A DNA stretch of 64,000 bases from Shewanella fidelis ATCC BAA-318 (GTDB lineage Bacteria; Pseudomonadota; Gammaproteobacteria; Enterobacterales; Shewanellaceae), in assembly GCF_000518605.1 (NCBI RefSeq), contig NZ_KI912458.1, forward strand, positions 62,001 to 126,000, given 5' to 3'. Positions 18,946 to 26,876 of this stretch are shown piece by piece. Within the stretch, counting starts at the first letter, position 1; the number at the start of each line of letters is the position of its first letter. The position numbers and the translations under genes were made by a program. The notes under the pieces are model-generated. The model was not told the origin of the DNA. It made no database searches and worked only from the letters and a program-made list of their open reading frames with translations.

Positions 18946-19194
18946 CTACAAAGTTTTGCTTTTAGTTTGTCTTAATAAGGTGTCCAATTGATCGATAACT
19001 TCTGTCCATTGGGCATCTTCATTTAACGACTCCGCTAAAAAATGTTTTTGAGACACCGTCCAAAAAGCCGCTTGTTGTAGCAATATATTACTAGGTAATT
19101 GATGCTCGTGAATAAACTTTTCGATAGCCTCATCGTCATTCGCTAGTCCTAATTGTGAAAAAAGATGAGGTAGATCTTGCGGTGTGGTATCCAT
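18946..19194 (-). CDS. DUF2789 family small protein
   Basis: An 82-residue acidic cytoplasmic protein of the DUF2789 family (start MDTTPQDLPHLFSQLGL; conserved QAAFW and FL.ESL segments). No function is known. It is tail-to-tail with the DUF3192 lipoprotein gene with no intergenic gap. Family recognised from the N-terminal pattern; small size limits certainty. Confidence 0.82.
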   Translation of the reverse strand: MDTTPQDLPHLFSQLGLANDDEAIEKFIHEHQLPSNILLQQAAFWTVSQKHFLAESLNEDAQWTEVIDQLDTLLRQTKSKTL

Positions 19195-19429
19195 AGCAGA
19201 CTCATTTCAAAGTACCCTCTATTTAGTATGGACGATAACTTAATTAGTTGTTGAAAAGTCATGCTTCATTATTTACGACTTCTTCGTTCAGTTTATCTAT
19301 TTATCAATTATATCTCTGTAAAATCTGTACTCAGCGAGTGCGGTTATCGGAACGATAGTTGATTATTAATTGCACTTATTTACATTCTTGTTACATTGGT
19401 ATTGTGTGAAAAAAGCAAGGACCACAACA

Positions 19430-20068
19430 ATGGAACAACAAGCCATGGAAGAGTGCCGCGCAGTATATCTCACGGCAGAAGACCTGCGCATTGCCGCTTC
19501 AATTATCTATAACGCTTATCATGACGATCCTTTTTTTATCGACACGCTTTTTAGTGGCGACCAAGCTCAGTACGAACAAAAGCTTCGCGGGGCGATCAGG
19601 GAAGAACTCAATGAACTCTGGCAGCAAGAGCAAGCATTGATAGGGATGTTTGTTGGTGAGAGGCTTATTGGTGTTGCTTGTATCGTTACTCAGCAGCTTC
19701 CCCTAGGAGAGGCTCGCTTCTGGCATTGGCGCTTGAAAATGTTATTTAGTACTGGATGGTACTCAACTCAAGCATTGATGAATAAGGAAACCCAAATTAT
19801 AGAAAGTTTGCCTAGTAGCCAGTGTGGTGTGTTGCAATTTATTGCCATCGCAAATGTAGAGCAAGGCAAAGGTTACGGTAGTAAGTTAATTAATGCCGTT
19901 CTGAGTTGGTGTGACGAACAACCTCATTTAGATGGGATAGGTGTGTTTGCTAATCATCAACAACATATTGAGCTATTTTCTAGTCACCATTTTGAAAAAA
20001 TTGAGTCACTTGCAATCGGCAAAGTGGATGGAGAATTACTGTTTTATAAGGGGGCTAGTAGTGAATAA
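19430..20068 (+). CDS. GNAT-family N-acetyltransferase
   Basis: A 212-residue acetyltransferase-fold protein. The acetyl-CoA pyrophosphate-binding motif is visible (IANVEQGKGYGSKLINAVL), after a beta-strand with LQFIAIAN. Start ATG 19430 is preceded by AAGGA at 19417-19421; the longer frame from 19370 has no ribosome site. The substrate is unknown. It overlaps the next gene (Mpo1-like) by 8 bp, so the two are cotranscribed and probably translationally coupled. Confidence 0.88.
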   Translation: MEQQAMEECRAVYLTAEDLRIAASIIYNAYHDDPFFIDTLFSGDQAQYEQKLRGAIREELNELWQQEQALIGMFVGERLIGVACIVTQQLPLGEARFWHWRLKMLFSTGWYSTQALMNKETQIIESLPSSQCGVLQFIAIANVEQGKGYGSKLINAVLSWCDEQPHLDGIGVFANHQQHIELFSSHHFEKIESLAIGKVDGELLFYKGASSE

Positions 20069-20360
20069 AGGTTATCAGACTTTTAGCGAGTTTTACCCAT
20101 TTTACTTATCTCAGCACCAGCACAAAATTTGCCGTGTTTTGCATTATATAGGTAGCAGTTTAGTCATAATGTTGTTTGCCTATATTTGCTTGAGTCAGCG
20201 CTGGAGCTTGATGTTGCTTTTACCTGTTATTGGTTATGGGTTTGCATGGGTTGGTCATTTTGTGTTTGAGAAGAATCGTCCTGCTACTTTTGAGTACCCT
20301 TTGTATAGTTTTATGGCTGATTGGGTGATGTTGTTTCAAGCGATAACCAAACGAAATTAA
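20061..20360 (+). CDS. Mpo1-like (DUF962) membrane protein
   Basis: A 99-residue membrane protein of the DUF962/Mpo1 family. Yeast Mpo1 is a dioxygenase in alpha-oxidation of 2-hydroxy fatty acids; the bacterial members are untested. The family pattern is present: FYPFYLSQHQHKICRVLHYIG, then hydrophobic segments and WVGHFVFEKNRPATFEYPLYS. His residues in HQHK, LHYIG and VGHF are candidate metal ligands. It starts at GTG 20061, with AAGGGGG at 20048-20054, and overlaps the GNAT stop. Confidence 0.87.
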   Translation: MNKGYQTFSEFYPFYLSQHQHKICRVLHYIGSSLVIMLFAYICLSQRWSLMLLLPVIGYGFAWVGHFVFEKNRPATFEYPLYSFMADWVMLFQAITKRN

Positions 20361-20388
20361 GCTTGAATTCACATTGAGATAATTTGTT

Positions 20389-20406
20389 TGTGCGAGATCT
20401 CTTACG
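20389..20406. promoter_or_regulatory. UvrY/GacA-type box upstream of first CsrB-like RNA
   Basis: Inverted repeat TGTGCGAGATCTCTTACG, matching the UvrY/GacA/VarA consensus TGTAAGAGATCTCTTACA at 15 of 18 positions. It is centred about 170 bp upstream of the inferred RNA start, a distance similar to that in enteric csrB promoters. Confidence 0.75.
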
Positions 20407-20570
20407 ATGGTGTGGGATATCGATAGGTTTATTGGCTGTATAGAGCGTTCAATAGATATTAAACTGTTTAATATTAGAGGTTTAACGTAAAAATCTCTTG
20501 TTGCGTCATTGTTGTCTCTTTGTTTGTTGGTGTTTTTTGTCAAAACAAGTACGCCTAATTAGGTAAACTG

Positions 20571-20903
20571 GGAACCAGAAATTGATTTGAACTGAAAGGA
20601 TTTGGTTTTAATCGGTTTTTTGTAAGATGTTTCATTATTTTGAGCTAAGTGCGTTAAAGGATTAAGAATGTAGATTAGCTGAAGATAATTAGCAGGATGC
20701 TACTAGGACAACCTCAGGATGAGGAGTTTAGCTTAGGGAAAGCTAATGAAAGGATTCGGTACGCAAGTACAAGGATATACAGGGAGTTACAAGGAAGAAG
20801 CAGGAAGCAAGTTAGCCAAGGATGATGCAGGGAATGCACATAATATAGCGGGAAAGCTAAAATAAAGCAGTACCAAGGGCGCACCATTAGGTGCGCCCTT
20901 ACT
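20571..20903 (+). ncRNA. csrB: CsrB/CsrC-family CsrA-sequestering RNA, copy 1
   Basis: No sustained reading frame, but about 16 GGA motifs, mostly as AAGGA, CAGGA or AGGGA, in about 330 bp. Several lie in hairpin loops: CCTC-AGGAT-GAGG at 20712-20724 and TTAGCTT-AGGGA-AAGCTAA at 20728-20746. It ends in a strong stem AAGGGCGCACC/GGTGCGCCCTT (20875-20900). Such RNAs bind many CsrA dimers and relieve CsrA repression. A candidate promoter has -35 TTGTCA at 20537. The 5' end is inferred, not seen. Context supports it: E. coli csrB lies in the same syd-yqcC interval. Confidence 0.88.
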
Positions 20904-20942
20904 TTGTGTTAATAGTCATTTGAACGCAATTGCTCGCATGTT

Positions 20943-20960
20943 TGTAAGAGATCTCCTACA
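20943..20960. promoter_or_regulatory. UvrY/GacA-type box upstream of second CsrB-like RNA
   Basis: Inverted repeat TGTAAGAGATCTCCTACA, one mismatch from the perfect UvrY/GacA palindrome. It is centred about 180 bp before the inferred start of the second RNA, matching the spacing at copy 1. Confidence 0.85.
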
Positions 20961-21129
20961 AGCTCGTAAGAAATACATACTTAGTATCAGTGATTTATCT
21001 GCTTAAATTAATTTTAAATTAATAAATACAGCAACTTATTTGTTTTCATCTGCAATTTAATATTAAAGTGCATGTTAAATAAATGTTCAGCTCAAGATCA
21101 AGGTGGATGTTTTGGTCTATTATTTAATT

Positions 21130-21537
21130 GTGCTAGGAAGCACGTTAGGAAGTAATAAGGTTTAGGGATAAACACAGTGTCGATGGAATGGCACTTAAAG
21201 GATGAAAATCAAGGAGGCGATTAAGGATGGATTGCCACAACAGCTAGAGGATAGCCAAATAATCCAGGATGGACTGTGTTACCTAGGAAGGTACATGCTA
21301 AGGACAGTAGCTGAAAGGATGCTCAAGGAAGAAACGGGACACGCTCAAGGTTGAGTATGCTTGATACAGGAATTATCAAGAGAAAGGAATCGTACTGTAA
21401 AGTACATGGAAGCATTGGATAAGGAAGATGCAGGAGCAAAGTTACGCAAGGATGGTGCAGGGAGCACTCATATATAGCGGGATGAGCTTACACAATGATA
21501 GAAAAGGCACGACCCTTCGGGGCCGTGCCTTTACTTT
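21130..21537 (+). ncRNA. csrC: CsrB/CsrC-family CsrA-sequestering RNA, copy 2
   Basis: About 25 GGA motifs in about 400 bp without an open frame. Textbook CsrA-site hairpins: GTGCT-AGGA-AGCAC at 21130-21143 (probably near the 5' end), TACCT-AGGA-AGGTA at 21280-21293, and CTTGATA-CAGGAAT-TATCAAG at 21360-21380. The terminator has stem GGCACG...CGTGCC with an inner CCC-TTCG-GGG UUCG tetraloop (21504-21532), then TTTACTTTT. It shares the 3' motif order of copy 1 (ATGCAGG...AAGTTA, GCAGGGA, ATATAGCGGGA). The symbol is provisional: either copy could be called csrB or csrC. Confidence 0.9.
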
Positions 21538-21590
21538 TCTATGAGCTTCTAGTTTTTTAGCTAGTTTTGCCGACTATCCTTGCTTAAAAC

Positions 21591-21986
21591 CTACTTACAG
21601 CCACCTGAGCTACAATTACCGCGAGAGCGACCGCCACAACCGCCACCAACCGAGCCTCTTGCTTCAGGTGCCTCATGCCATTCAGGCTCAGGGAAGATTG
21701 GCCATTGAATTTTTTGGATTTTCTTACCGTGCATCCACAGACTGCCACGATATTGGTTGATACCGTCGGTGCTAAACTCAAATAGGTATTTGACTTTCCA
21801 AGTGAGGCCACTACTGCCACCTAAGCTAGGCTTTGCAGATTCTTGAGCGATTGCAAGTAATTGAACTTTCTGCTTTTTACACTCTTTATTGGCAAATATT
21901 CGGCTTAGCTCAGCCATTTGTCGCAATTGCCAAAAAAATGCAGCAATCATGACTACTGCGGCAATTATCAAAAAATCAGTCATCAT
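21591..21986 (-). CDS. DUF3301 family membrane-anchored protein with Cys/Gly-rich tail
   Basis: A 131-residue protein with one N-terminal hydrophobic helix (about 4-20), then the DUF3301 pattern (CKKQKVQLLAIAQESAKPSL) and a beta-rich region (YLFEFSTDGINQYRGSLWM). The last 20 or so residues are a Gly/Cys/Arg tail (GGGCGGRSRGNCSSGGCK), low in complexity. Its ATG overlaps the stop of the DUF3549 gene (ATGA), so it is coupled to it; a second ATG follows immediately. Function unknown. The copy 2 RNA terminator may also act on this transcript in reverse. Confidence 0.85.
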   Translation of the reverse strand: MMTDFLIIAAVVMIAAFFWQLRQMAELSRIFANKECKKQKVQLLAIAQESAKPSLGGSSGLTWKVKYLFEFSTDGINQYRGSLWMHGKKIQKIQWPIFPEPEWHEAPEARGSVGGGCGGRSRGNCSSGGCK

Positions 21987-22996
21987 CCTTTTGTTACCTT
22001 GAAAAGTCCGCCAATTGCAGCTGCAAGCTCTGCGCTGCGGTTAGGGTTTCGCAGTTGCCCAAGAAGCTGCGTGCGAATTAATGGTATCGCCACAATATCA
22101 GCAAAAATCTGGTTAAAGAAGTGCTGCGGCTGTTTTGCTAAGGCTTCTAAGTAGATAGTGAGAGTTTGCTCATCTTTTAAGGCTGACCAGTTTCGGGCTG
22201 CAATGGTCACTAGCATTTCATCGCCGAGCTGGTTAGCTGCATCTAATTCAGCGATTGCTTGCTGGCTGAGTTTAGTTTGTGATGCAATTCCTCTCAGGAA
22301 AAATGGCTTATTTTCAACTTTTGCAGCTTGCAGATGTTCAACTAGCTTTTGTGCTAACGACTCATCAATATTTAAGTGTTCTAAACACTGACAAACGGCA
22401 ATTTTTACTTCTAACGCCCAGTTATCAAAACCTTTAGCTAAGATATCTTGATGATCCAGTTGTTGGCTTCTTACGCAGACATCAGCAATACCCTGTAAGC
22501 CAATATTTTGCCATTGTTCACTCGGGTATTGGCCTGATAGATATTGATAAGCAAACTCATATTGCGGTGATGCTTTTTGGCCTAATTGCTTTCTTACTAG
22601 TGCATTAAATACCGCAAGTTTTTCTTGAGTTGGCTTAAAATTAAATGGGTGGTTGGCCATCTGTTCTTGCTGTTGTTCGGTTAATGGCTGGGTAGGATCT
22701 CGGCCTAATGCTTCAACAATCATCTTAATAAACTGGATCCGTGGCGCTGGAGACAGTAATCCGCGTTCATCAAGAGGCAGTTTAATAAACCAAATATAAT
22801 GTTGCTGACTGGCGTCCCAGAATACGATTGCAAATTGCGCATGTCCTTGAATTGGCGATGGATAAGGACAATGTAATTCTTCTATCTGATGAAACGCCAT
22901 CATATCGATATGTTGTACTCGACGCCCCATGTCATAGACTTGGAATTGAGTATTAGCCGTTTTTAAAAAGTCGCTTAGGGTCGTTATTTGTGTCAT
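21983..22996 (-). CDS. DUF3549 family protein
   Basis: A 337-residue cytoplasmic protein with the DUF3549 pattern (TLSDFLKTANTQFQVYDMGR at the N-terminus; FWDASQQHYIWFIKLPLDE). The C-terminal half is alpha-helical with short repeated helices, HEAT-like in look. Function is unknown. It forms a two-gene operon with the DUF3301 gene, a pairing I recall from Shewanella and Vibrio genomes. It is divergent from yqcC. Confidence 0.88.
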   Translation of the reverse strand: MTQITTLSDFLKTANTQFQVYDMGRRVQHIDMMAFHQIEELHCPYPSPIQGHAQFAIVFWDASQQHYIWFIKLPLDERGLLSPAPRIQFIKMIVEALGRDPTQPLTEQQQEQMANHPFNFKPTQEKLAVFNALVRKQLGQKASPQYEFAYQYLSGQYPSEQWQNIGLQGIADVCVRSQQLDHQDILAKGFDNWALEVKIAVCQCLEHLNIDESLAQKLVEHLQAAKVENKPFFLRGIASQTKLSQQAIAELDAANQLGDEMLVTIAARNWSALKDEQTLTIYLEALAKQPQHFFNQIFADIVAIPLIRTQLLGQLRNPNRSAELAAAIGGLFKVTKG

Positions 22997-23120
22997 ATCG
23001 TTATCGAGTGTAGGAAAATTAGCGCATATTATAGGGATAACTCTGAACAGATGGTATCATCGCGCGTTAATTTTCCAACGCTGAGCATAGTGACTTTAAA
23101 CTACGTTGAGAGAGGCGAGT

Positions 23121-23441
23121 TTGGTAGCAGATAGCACGCGAAATAAGTTACGAATTTTAGAGGGTGAGCTTGCAAAGCAGGGCTTATTAAGTGAAACGCC
23201 GCCAAGTGAGCAAGCCTTGGCAAGTACAGCGCCTTTTGCCTGTGATGCAATGCCATTTGAGCAATGGCTGCAGTTTATATTTTTACCAAAAATGCATTAT
23301 TTGCTAGATAACGGTATGTCGTTGCCCGCCGCAATGAGTGTTGCACCGATGGCTGAGCATGTTTGGGCTGATAAAACTAACTACCAGAATATTATTTCGC
23401 TTCTTGCAGAGTTAGATAGGCTTGTTAGTAAGGCGAGATAG
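23121..23441 (+). CDS. yqcC: YqcC family (DUF446) protein
   Basis: A small helical protein of unknown function, aligned with E. coli YqcC (EWLQ..LIPRMH.LLDN pattern here as QWLQFIFLPKMHYLLDNGMSLPAAM). I start at TTG 23121, with AGAGG at 23111-23115; the frame opens at a TTG at 23106. That gives 106 residues. truC follows after 23 bp, in the same order as E. coli, so they probably share a transcript. Confidence 0.9.
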   Translation: MVADSTRNKLRILEGELAKQGLLSETPPSEQALASTAPFACDAMPFEQWLQFIFLPKMHYLLDNGMSLPAAMSVAPMAEHVWADKTNYQNIISLLAELDRLVSKAR

Positions 23442-23464
23442 TCGGTTAATAAGAGAGCTTTTTA

Positions 23465-24325
23465 ATGAGTGATAAAATCACACAACTCACCGAGCAGCAA
23501 AATGCGACTTTGATTGAGCAACAGCCTATTGAGATGGCGGATGCAAATGAAGAGCAAGAAGTTGCGCCGCATATTGAAATATTATTTGAAGATGACGATG
23601 TGGTTGTGATCCACAAGCCTGCCGGGCTATTAGTTCACCGCAGCTACCTTGCTCGTCGCGAACGTTTTTTTGCCATGCAATTAACCCGTGATCTTGTTGG
23701 TTGCCATGTGTTCCCTGTACATAGGTTAGATAGACCAACATCAGGTATTTTACTGTTTGCTAAAAGCAGTGAAATGGCCAATGTATTATGTGAACAGTTT
23801 GCTGCGCACACAGTTGATAAAGAGTATTTGGCGATAGTTAGGGGGAATATGCACCAAGCTGCGACCCTTGATTACCCGTTAAAAGAGGAACTGGATGATT
23901 TGGGTGATAAAGATGTGGATCCTAATAAAGCAGCCCAAGATGCAGTTACCTCATATAAACCACTGCTAAATAGTGAGATCCCTTATGCTTCGGGTCGCTA
24001 TCCAACTAGTCGTTATGGTTTAGTGCATCTATCTCCACATACTGGTCGCAAACATCAGTTAAGACGACACATGGCTCACTTACGCCATCCAATCCTTGGG
24101 GATACAACCCATGGAGATGGTAAGCAGAATAAGTTCTTCCGCACTCATTTTGGCGTTAACCGCTTGTGGTTGATAGCGAAGAAGTTGAGCTTCAATCACC
24201 CAAGAACTGGTGAGCGTATTAGTGTTGAAACAGAGCTAGAACAAGAGTGGCTAGATTTGTTCACTGGCCTTGGTTGGAGTGATACAGAGTTAGCAACTGA
24301 CAAATTATCAATTGAGTTTGTTTAG
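23465..24325 (+). CDS. truC: tRNA pseudouridine(65) synthase TruC
   Basis: Isomerises U65 to pseudouridine in tRNA acceptor stems. RluA-family catalytic motif HRLDRPTSG, with catalytic Asp89. Family segments KPAGLLVHRS and GRKHQLRRHMAHLRHPI are present. It has 286 residues, with about 35 extra at the N-terminus compared with the E. coli enzyme. It lies downstream of yqcC and ends in a clear terminator. Confidence 0.96.
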   Translation: MSDKITQLTEQQNATLIEQQPIEMADANEEQEVAPHIEILFEDDDVVVIHKPAGLLVHRSYLARRERFFAMQLTRDLVGCHVFPVHRLDRPTSGILLFAKSSEMANVLCEQFAAHTVDKEYLAIVRGNMHQAATLDYPLKEELDDLGDKDVDPNKAAQDAVTSYKPLLNSEIPYASGRYPTSRYGLVHLSPHTGRKHQLRRHMAHLRHPILGDTTHGDGKQNKFFRTHFGVNRLWLIAKKLSFNHPRTGERISVETELEQEWLDLFTGLGWSDTELATDKLSIEFV

Positions 24326-24348
24326 CCGATAATAAACGCTAATTGAAT

Positions 24349-24382
24349 AAGCTGGAGTACTTGTTAAGACTCCAGCTTTTTT
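24349..24382 (+). terminator. Terminator of yqcC-truC
   Basis: Perfect 10-bp stem AAGCTGGAGT/ACTCCAGCTT (24349-24358 with 24369-24378), 10-base loop, ending in six T residues. Confidence 0.93.
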
Positions 24383-24681
24383 ATGGCTTCACTTGATTAG
24401 CTTTACTGGGAAACGGGCTGAAGCTACTGGTTATATCCCGACTTTCATTGTCGTCGTTTATTGTCGCCTGCGCAGACTTAAAACATTGTATTGTATTGAA
24501 ATAGCACATTCTTCGAATATGAGCACTACGTTGAAGATGTTTACGGTGCCTTTGTCGACAAGAATGCTTCATGTGTTCGCCCTTTTTGAGGTCACTTATA
24601 ATTGCTACAAAGGCTTGCAGCAATGTTTGCTGATCCAGTATGTTAAGGATATAACTAAATGGCTTTTAGGCGAAGTAAAAC
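24383..24681 (+). promoter_or_regulatory. Intergenic region before yqcA with a candidate promoter
   Basis: About 300 bp without a convincing gene; the short open frames on both strands lack ribosome sites and family motifs. A perfect -10 (TATAAT, 24597-24602) lies 80 bp upstream of yqcA, but its -35 is weak. Probably the yqcA promoter. Confidence 0.45.
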
Positions 24682-25146
24682 ATGGAAAAAGTGAATCTAG
24701 TTTTTGGAACAGTTTATGGTGGTGCCCAATTTGTTGCCGAGAATTTACAGCAAGGGTTAACTGATGCAGGTATTGAAGCGACTCTGTATCAACCAGACCA
24801 ACTTGGCGGCTTTATTCCCCCAGAAAATGAGTTATTGCTAATAGTGTGTTCAACAACGGGTCAGGGAGATATTCCTGATGATATTCAGCCTTGGTTTTAT
24901 GAGATCCAGCAAAAAGCGCCTTACCTACCTAATTTGAAGTTTGGTTTGATTGGTTTAGGTGATTCGAGTTATGAGACGTTCTGTGGTGCCAGTGAGCAGT
25001 TTTTAGCACTTTTTGAAGAGTTAGGTGCTAAACGTTTAGGTGATTTCCTTAAGGTCGATGCAGGGGAGACCATGGAGCCAGAGGTTGAAGCGCTCGCTTG
25101 GTTGCCTAATTGGATAGAGTTGATCGCTAAAGAGCGCGCAGCTTAA
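24682..25146 (+). CDS. yqcA: Flavodoxin YqcA
   Basis: A 154-residue FMN-binding electron carrier. The flavodoxin phosphate loop FGTVYGGAQ is at the N-terminus. The isoalloxazine-contact segments STTGQGDIPDD and GLGDSSYETFCGA follow. It is a short-chain flavodoxin of the YqcA/MioC type. The place after truC matches E. coli, although a terminator and 300 bp separate them here. Confidence 0.94.
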   Translation: MEKVNLVFGTVYGGAQFVAENLQQGLTDAGIEATLYQPDQLGGFIPPENELLLIVCSTTGQGDIPDDIQPWFYEIQQKAPYLPNLKFGLIGLGDSSYETFCGASEQFLALFEELGAKRLGDFLKVDAGETMEPEVEALAWLPNWIELIAKERAA

Positions 25147-25170
25147 CTAAAATGCATGCTAGCTTAATTG

Positions 25171-25197
25171 AAGCGCGGCTTTTTAGTCGCGCTTTTT
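25171..25197 (+). terminator. Terminator of yqcA
   Basis: Stem AAGCGCG/CGCGCTT extended by GCT/AGT pairing, T-rich loop, five T residues after the stem. Confidence 0.9.
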
Positions 25198-25436
25198 CAT
25201 ATCAGTTTTATACCATCAATATAAGAATTTTTTCACCTAGCGGTTCGTTTTATATCAGATAGTCAAAGCTCATTTAAAACTCTCTTTAAGTTATTGCTAA
25301 TTTGATAACTATCATAGCTGATAATTCCACAATCTTTAGTTTACTGGCTAAGATCTCAGTAAATATCGCACTGATATTGAATCTAGATAGCTCACAAGGT
25401 ATAGCTAGAAAAACGTTTCAGAAGCTTGAGGGGATT

Positions 25437-26270
25437 ATGCAAAGAAAAGTATTAATAATTGATTGTGCGGACGCTTCTGGGCTGATCACTAAAATAACCG
25501 GAGTGTGTTTTGCCAATGGGCTAAATATTATTAAGAACAGTGAGTTTGTTGATAATGCTCAGGGGCGATTTTTTATGCGTACAGAGCTTGAAGGGGAGCG
25601 TTTTTCACCATCGCTTGCTAATGACATTCAAGCCATTTTACCTGAGCGTAGCCGTATTCGTTTGGTTGATTCGGGTAAAAAGCGTGTAGTGATTATGGTG
25701 ACCAAAGAGGCTCATTGTTTAGGTGATATTCTGATTAAGTCATACTCTGGTGCACTTGATATTGAAATTGCTGCAGTGATTGGTAACCATCAAGTATTAC
25801 AACCTTTGGTAGATAAGTTTGATATTCCGTTTTATTACGTTAGCCATCAAGACCTAAACCGCAGCGAACATGAATCAAAAATACTTGAAATCATTGCGCA
25901 ACATGCACCAGATTACATTGTACTAGCCAAGTTTATGCGGGTTCTTACGCCTGAGTTTGTCAGTCAATATCCTAGTCAAATCATCAATATCCATCACTCT
26001 TTTTTACCTGCATTTGTTGGGGCTTCGCCCTATAAACAAGCTTGGGAAAGAGGCGTTAAAATTATTGGTGCCACAGCGCACTTTGTCACAGACTCTTTAG
26101 ATGAAGGCCCGATCATTAAGCAAGATGTGATTCCTGTGGATCATAGTTATAGTGCTGAAGATCTTGCCCGTTGTGGCAGAGATGTAGAGAAAAGTGTATT
26201 GAGTAAAGCGTTGCAATTGGTTATCAATGAAGATGTCATCGTATACGGCAATAAAACAGTGGTGTTTTAA
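25437..26270 (+). CDS. purU: Formyltetrahydrofolate deformylase PurU
   Basis: Hydrolyses 10-formyl-THF to formate and THF, balancing one-carbon pools and supplying formate for purines. It has an N-terminal ACT domain (about 1-85; DCADASGLITKITGVCFANG) and a formyltransferase-fold hydrolase domain with HHSFLPAFVGA and DSLDEGPII catalytic segments. ATG 25437 is preceded by GAGGGGA; the frame opens at 25302 but the extra N-terminus is not homologous. That gives 277 residues, normal for the family. Confidence 0.95.
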   Translation: MQRKVLIIDCADASGLITKITGVCFANGLNIIKNSEFVDNAQGRFFMRTELEGERFSPSLANDIQAILPERSRIRLVDSGKKRVVIMVTKEAHCLGDILIKSYSGALDIEIAAVIGNHQVLQPLVDKFDIPFYYVSHQDLNRSEHESKILEIIAQHAPDYIVLAKFMRVLTPEFVSQYPSQIINIHHSFLPAFVGASPYKQAWERGVKIIGATAHFVTDSLDEGPIIKQDVIPVDHSYSAEDLARCGRDVEKSVLSKALQLVINEDVIVYGNKTVVF

Positions 26271-26291
26271 CCAAAGTTTACCAAGCCAATA

Positions 26292-26315
26292 ATAAAAAAG
26301 AGGCGTGAGCCTCTT
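26292..26315. terminator. Bidirectional terminator between purU and DUF3718 gene
   Basis: Stem AAGAGGC/GCCTCTT with GTGA loop. The T tract is strong on the minus strand (six T), serving the DUF3718 gene, and weaker on the plus strand after purU. Confidence 0.8.
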
Positions 26316-26328
26316 CTGGTTTTAGCAA

Positions 26329-26670
26329 TTAATAGTTAATTACATATAAGTCAGTATTGGATTTTAGTGCTGCAAGATCTTTAATAGTGACTGTACCTTG
26401 GTTATAAGGGGCTATTTTTCTAGCTGTCTTATCGGCACCCGCATTGACTGCAAAGTTATAGAAGCTCTCACCATTACAAACTAGGCGAGGGAATACTCTG
26501 TTTTTATTGATACGATAGTCTTTCATCGTTCTATTAAACTGAAAAGTATTATTACTTGCTCCTGCTTTACAGACTTGAATTAAGGTGTGTTCAATCTGAG
26601 GCGACATTGCTGCGCTACTGCTGAATGATATAGCTAAGGCAGCTCCAGCCAAAACGATTGTTTTAATCAT
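26329..26670 (-). CDS. Secreted DUF3718 family protein
   Basis: A 113-residue predicted periplasmic protein. It has an N-terminal signal peptide (IKTIVLAGAALAISFSSSAA). The mature part has two Cys (in IQVCKAG and LVCNGES) that could form a disulfide, plus the DUF3718 segment FNRTMKDYRINKNRVFPRLV. Start ATG 26670 has AGGAG upstream; the frame opens at 26700. Function unknown. It is a single-gene unit closed by a terminator. Confidence 0.83.
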   Translation of the reverse strand: MIKTIVLAGAALAISFSSSAAMSPQIEHTLIQVCKAGASNNTFQFNRTMKDYRINKNRVFPRLVCNGESFYNFAVNAGADKTARKIAPYNQGTVTIKDLAALKSNTDLYVINY

Positions 26671-26826
26671 ATTATGCTCCTGCATGATGTTGGGGTTCAT
26701 GCTTGAGTAAAGTGCAACTTACAGCAGTTGCTTGAAAAATTGCTAGAGACTTGTATCAAGATATTGGTAGCAGCACAGAGTGTGTCTGTGGGTTACAAAG
26801 TATGTCAATTGTGAATAAATAAAAAC

Positions 26827-26854
26827 AAAAATCCCGCATAAATGCGGGATTTTT
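26827..26854 (-). terminator. Terminator of dapD
   Basis: Stem AAAAATCCCGCA/TGCGGGATTTTT with a four-base loop, with A and T tracts on both sides, so it works in both directions. It lies directly after dapD. Confidence 0.92.
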
Positions 26855-26876
26855 AGTGGTTCATGCTCGAACTAAA

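Noticed and set aside
20571-21537. GGA-rich blocks as decayed coding genes
   Set aside because: No sustained frame or codon pattern; GGA in hairpin loops, terminators and UvrY boxes fit CsrB-type RNAs much better.
24381-24764. Overlapping open frames on both strands before yqcA
   Set aside because: No ribosome site or recognisable motif; the rightward frame runs out of frame into yqcA.
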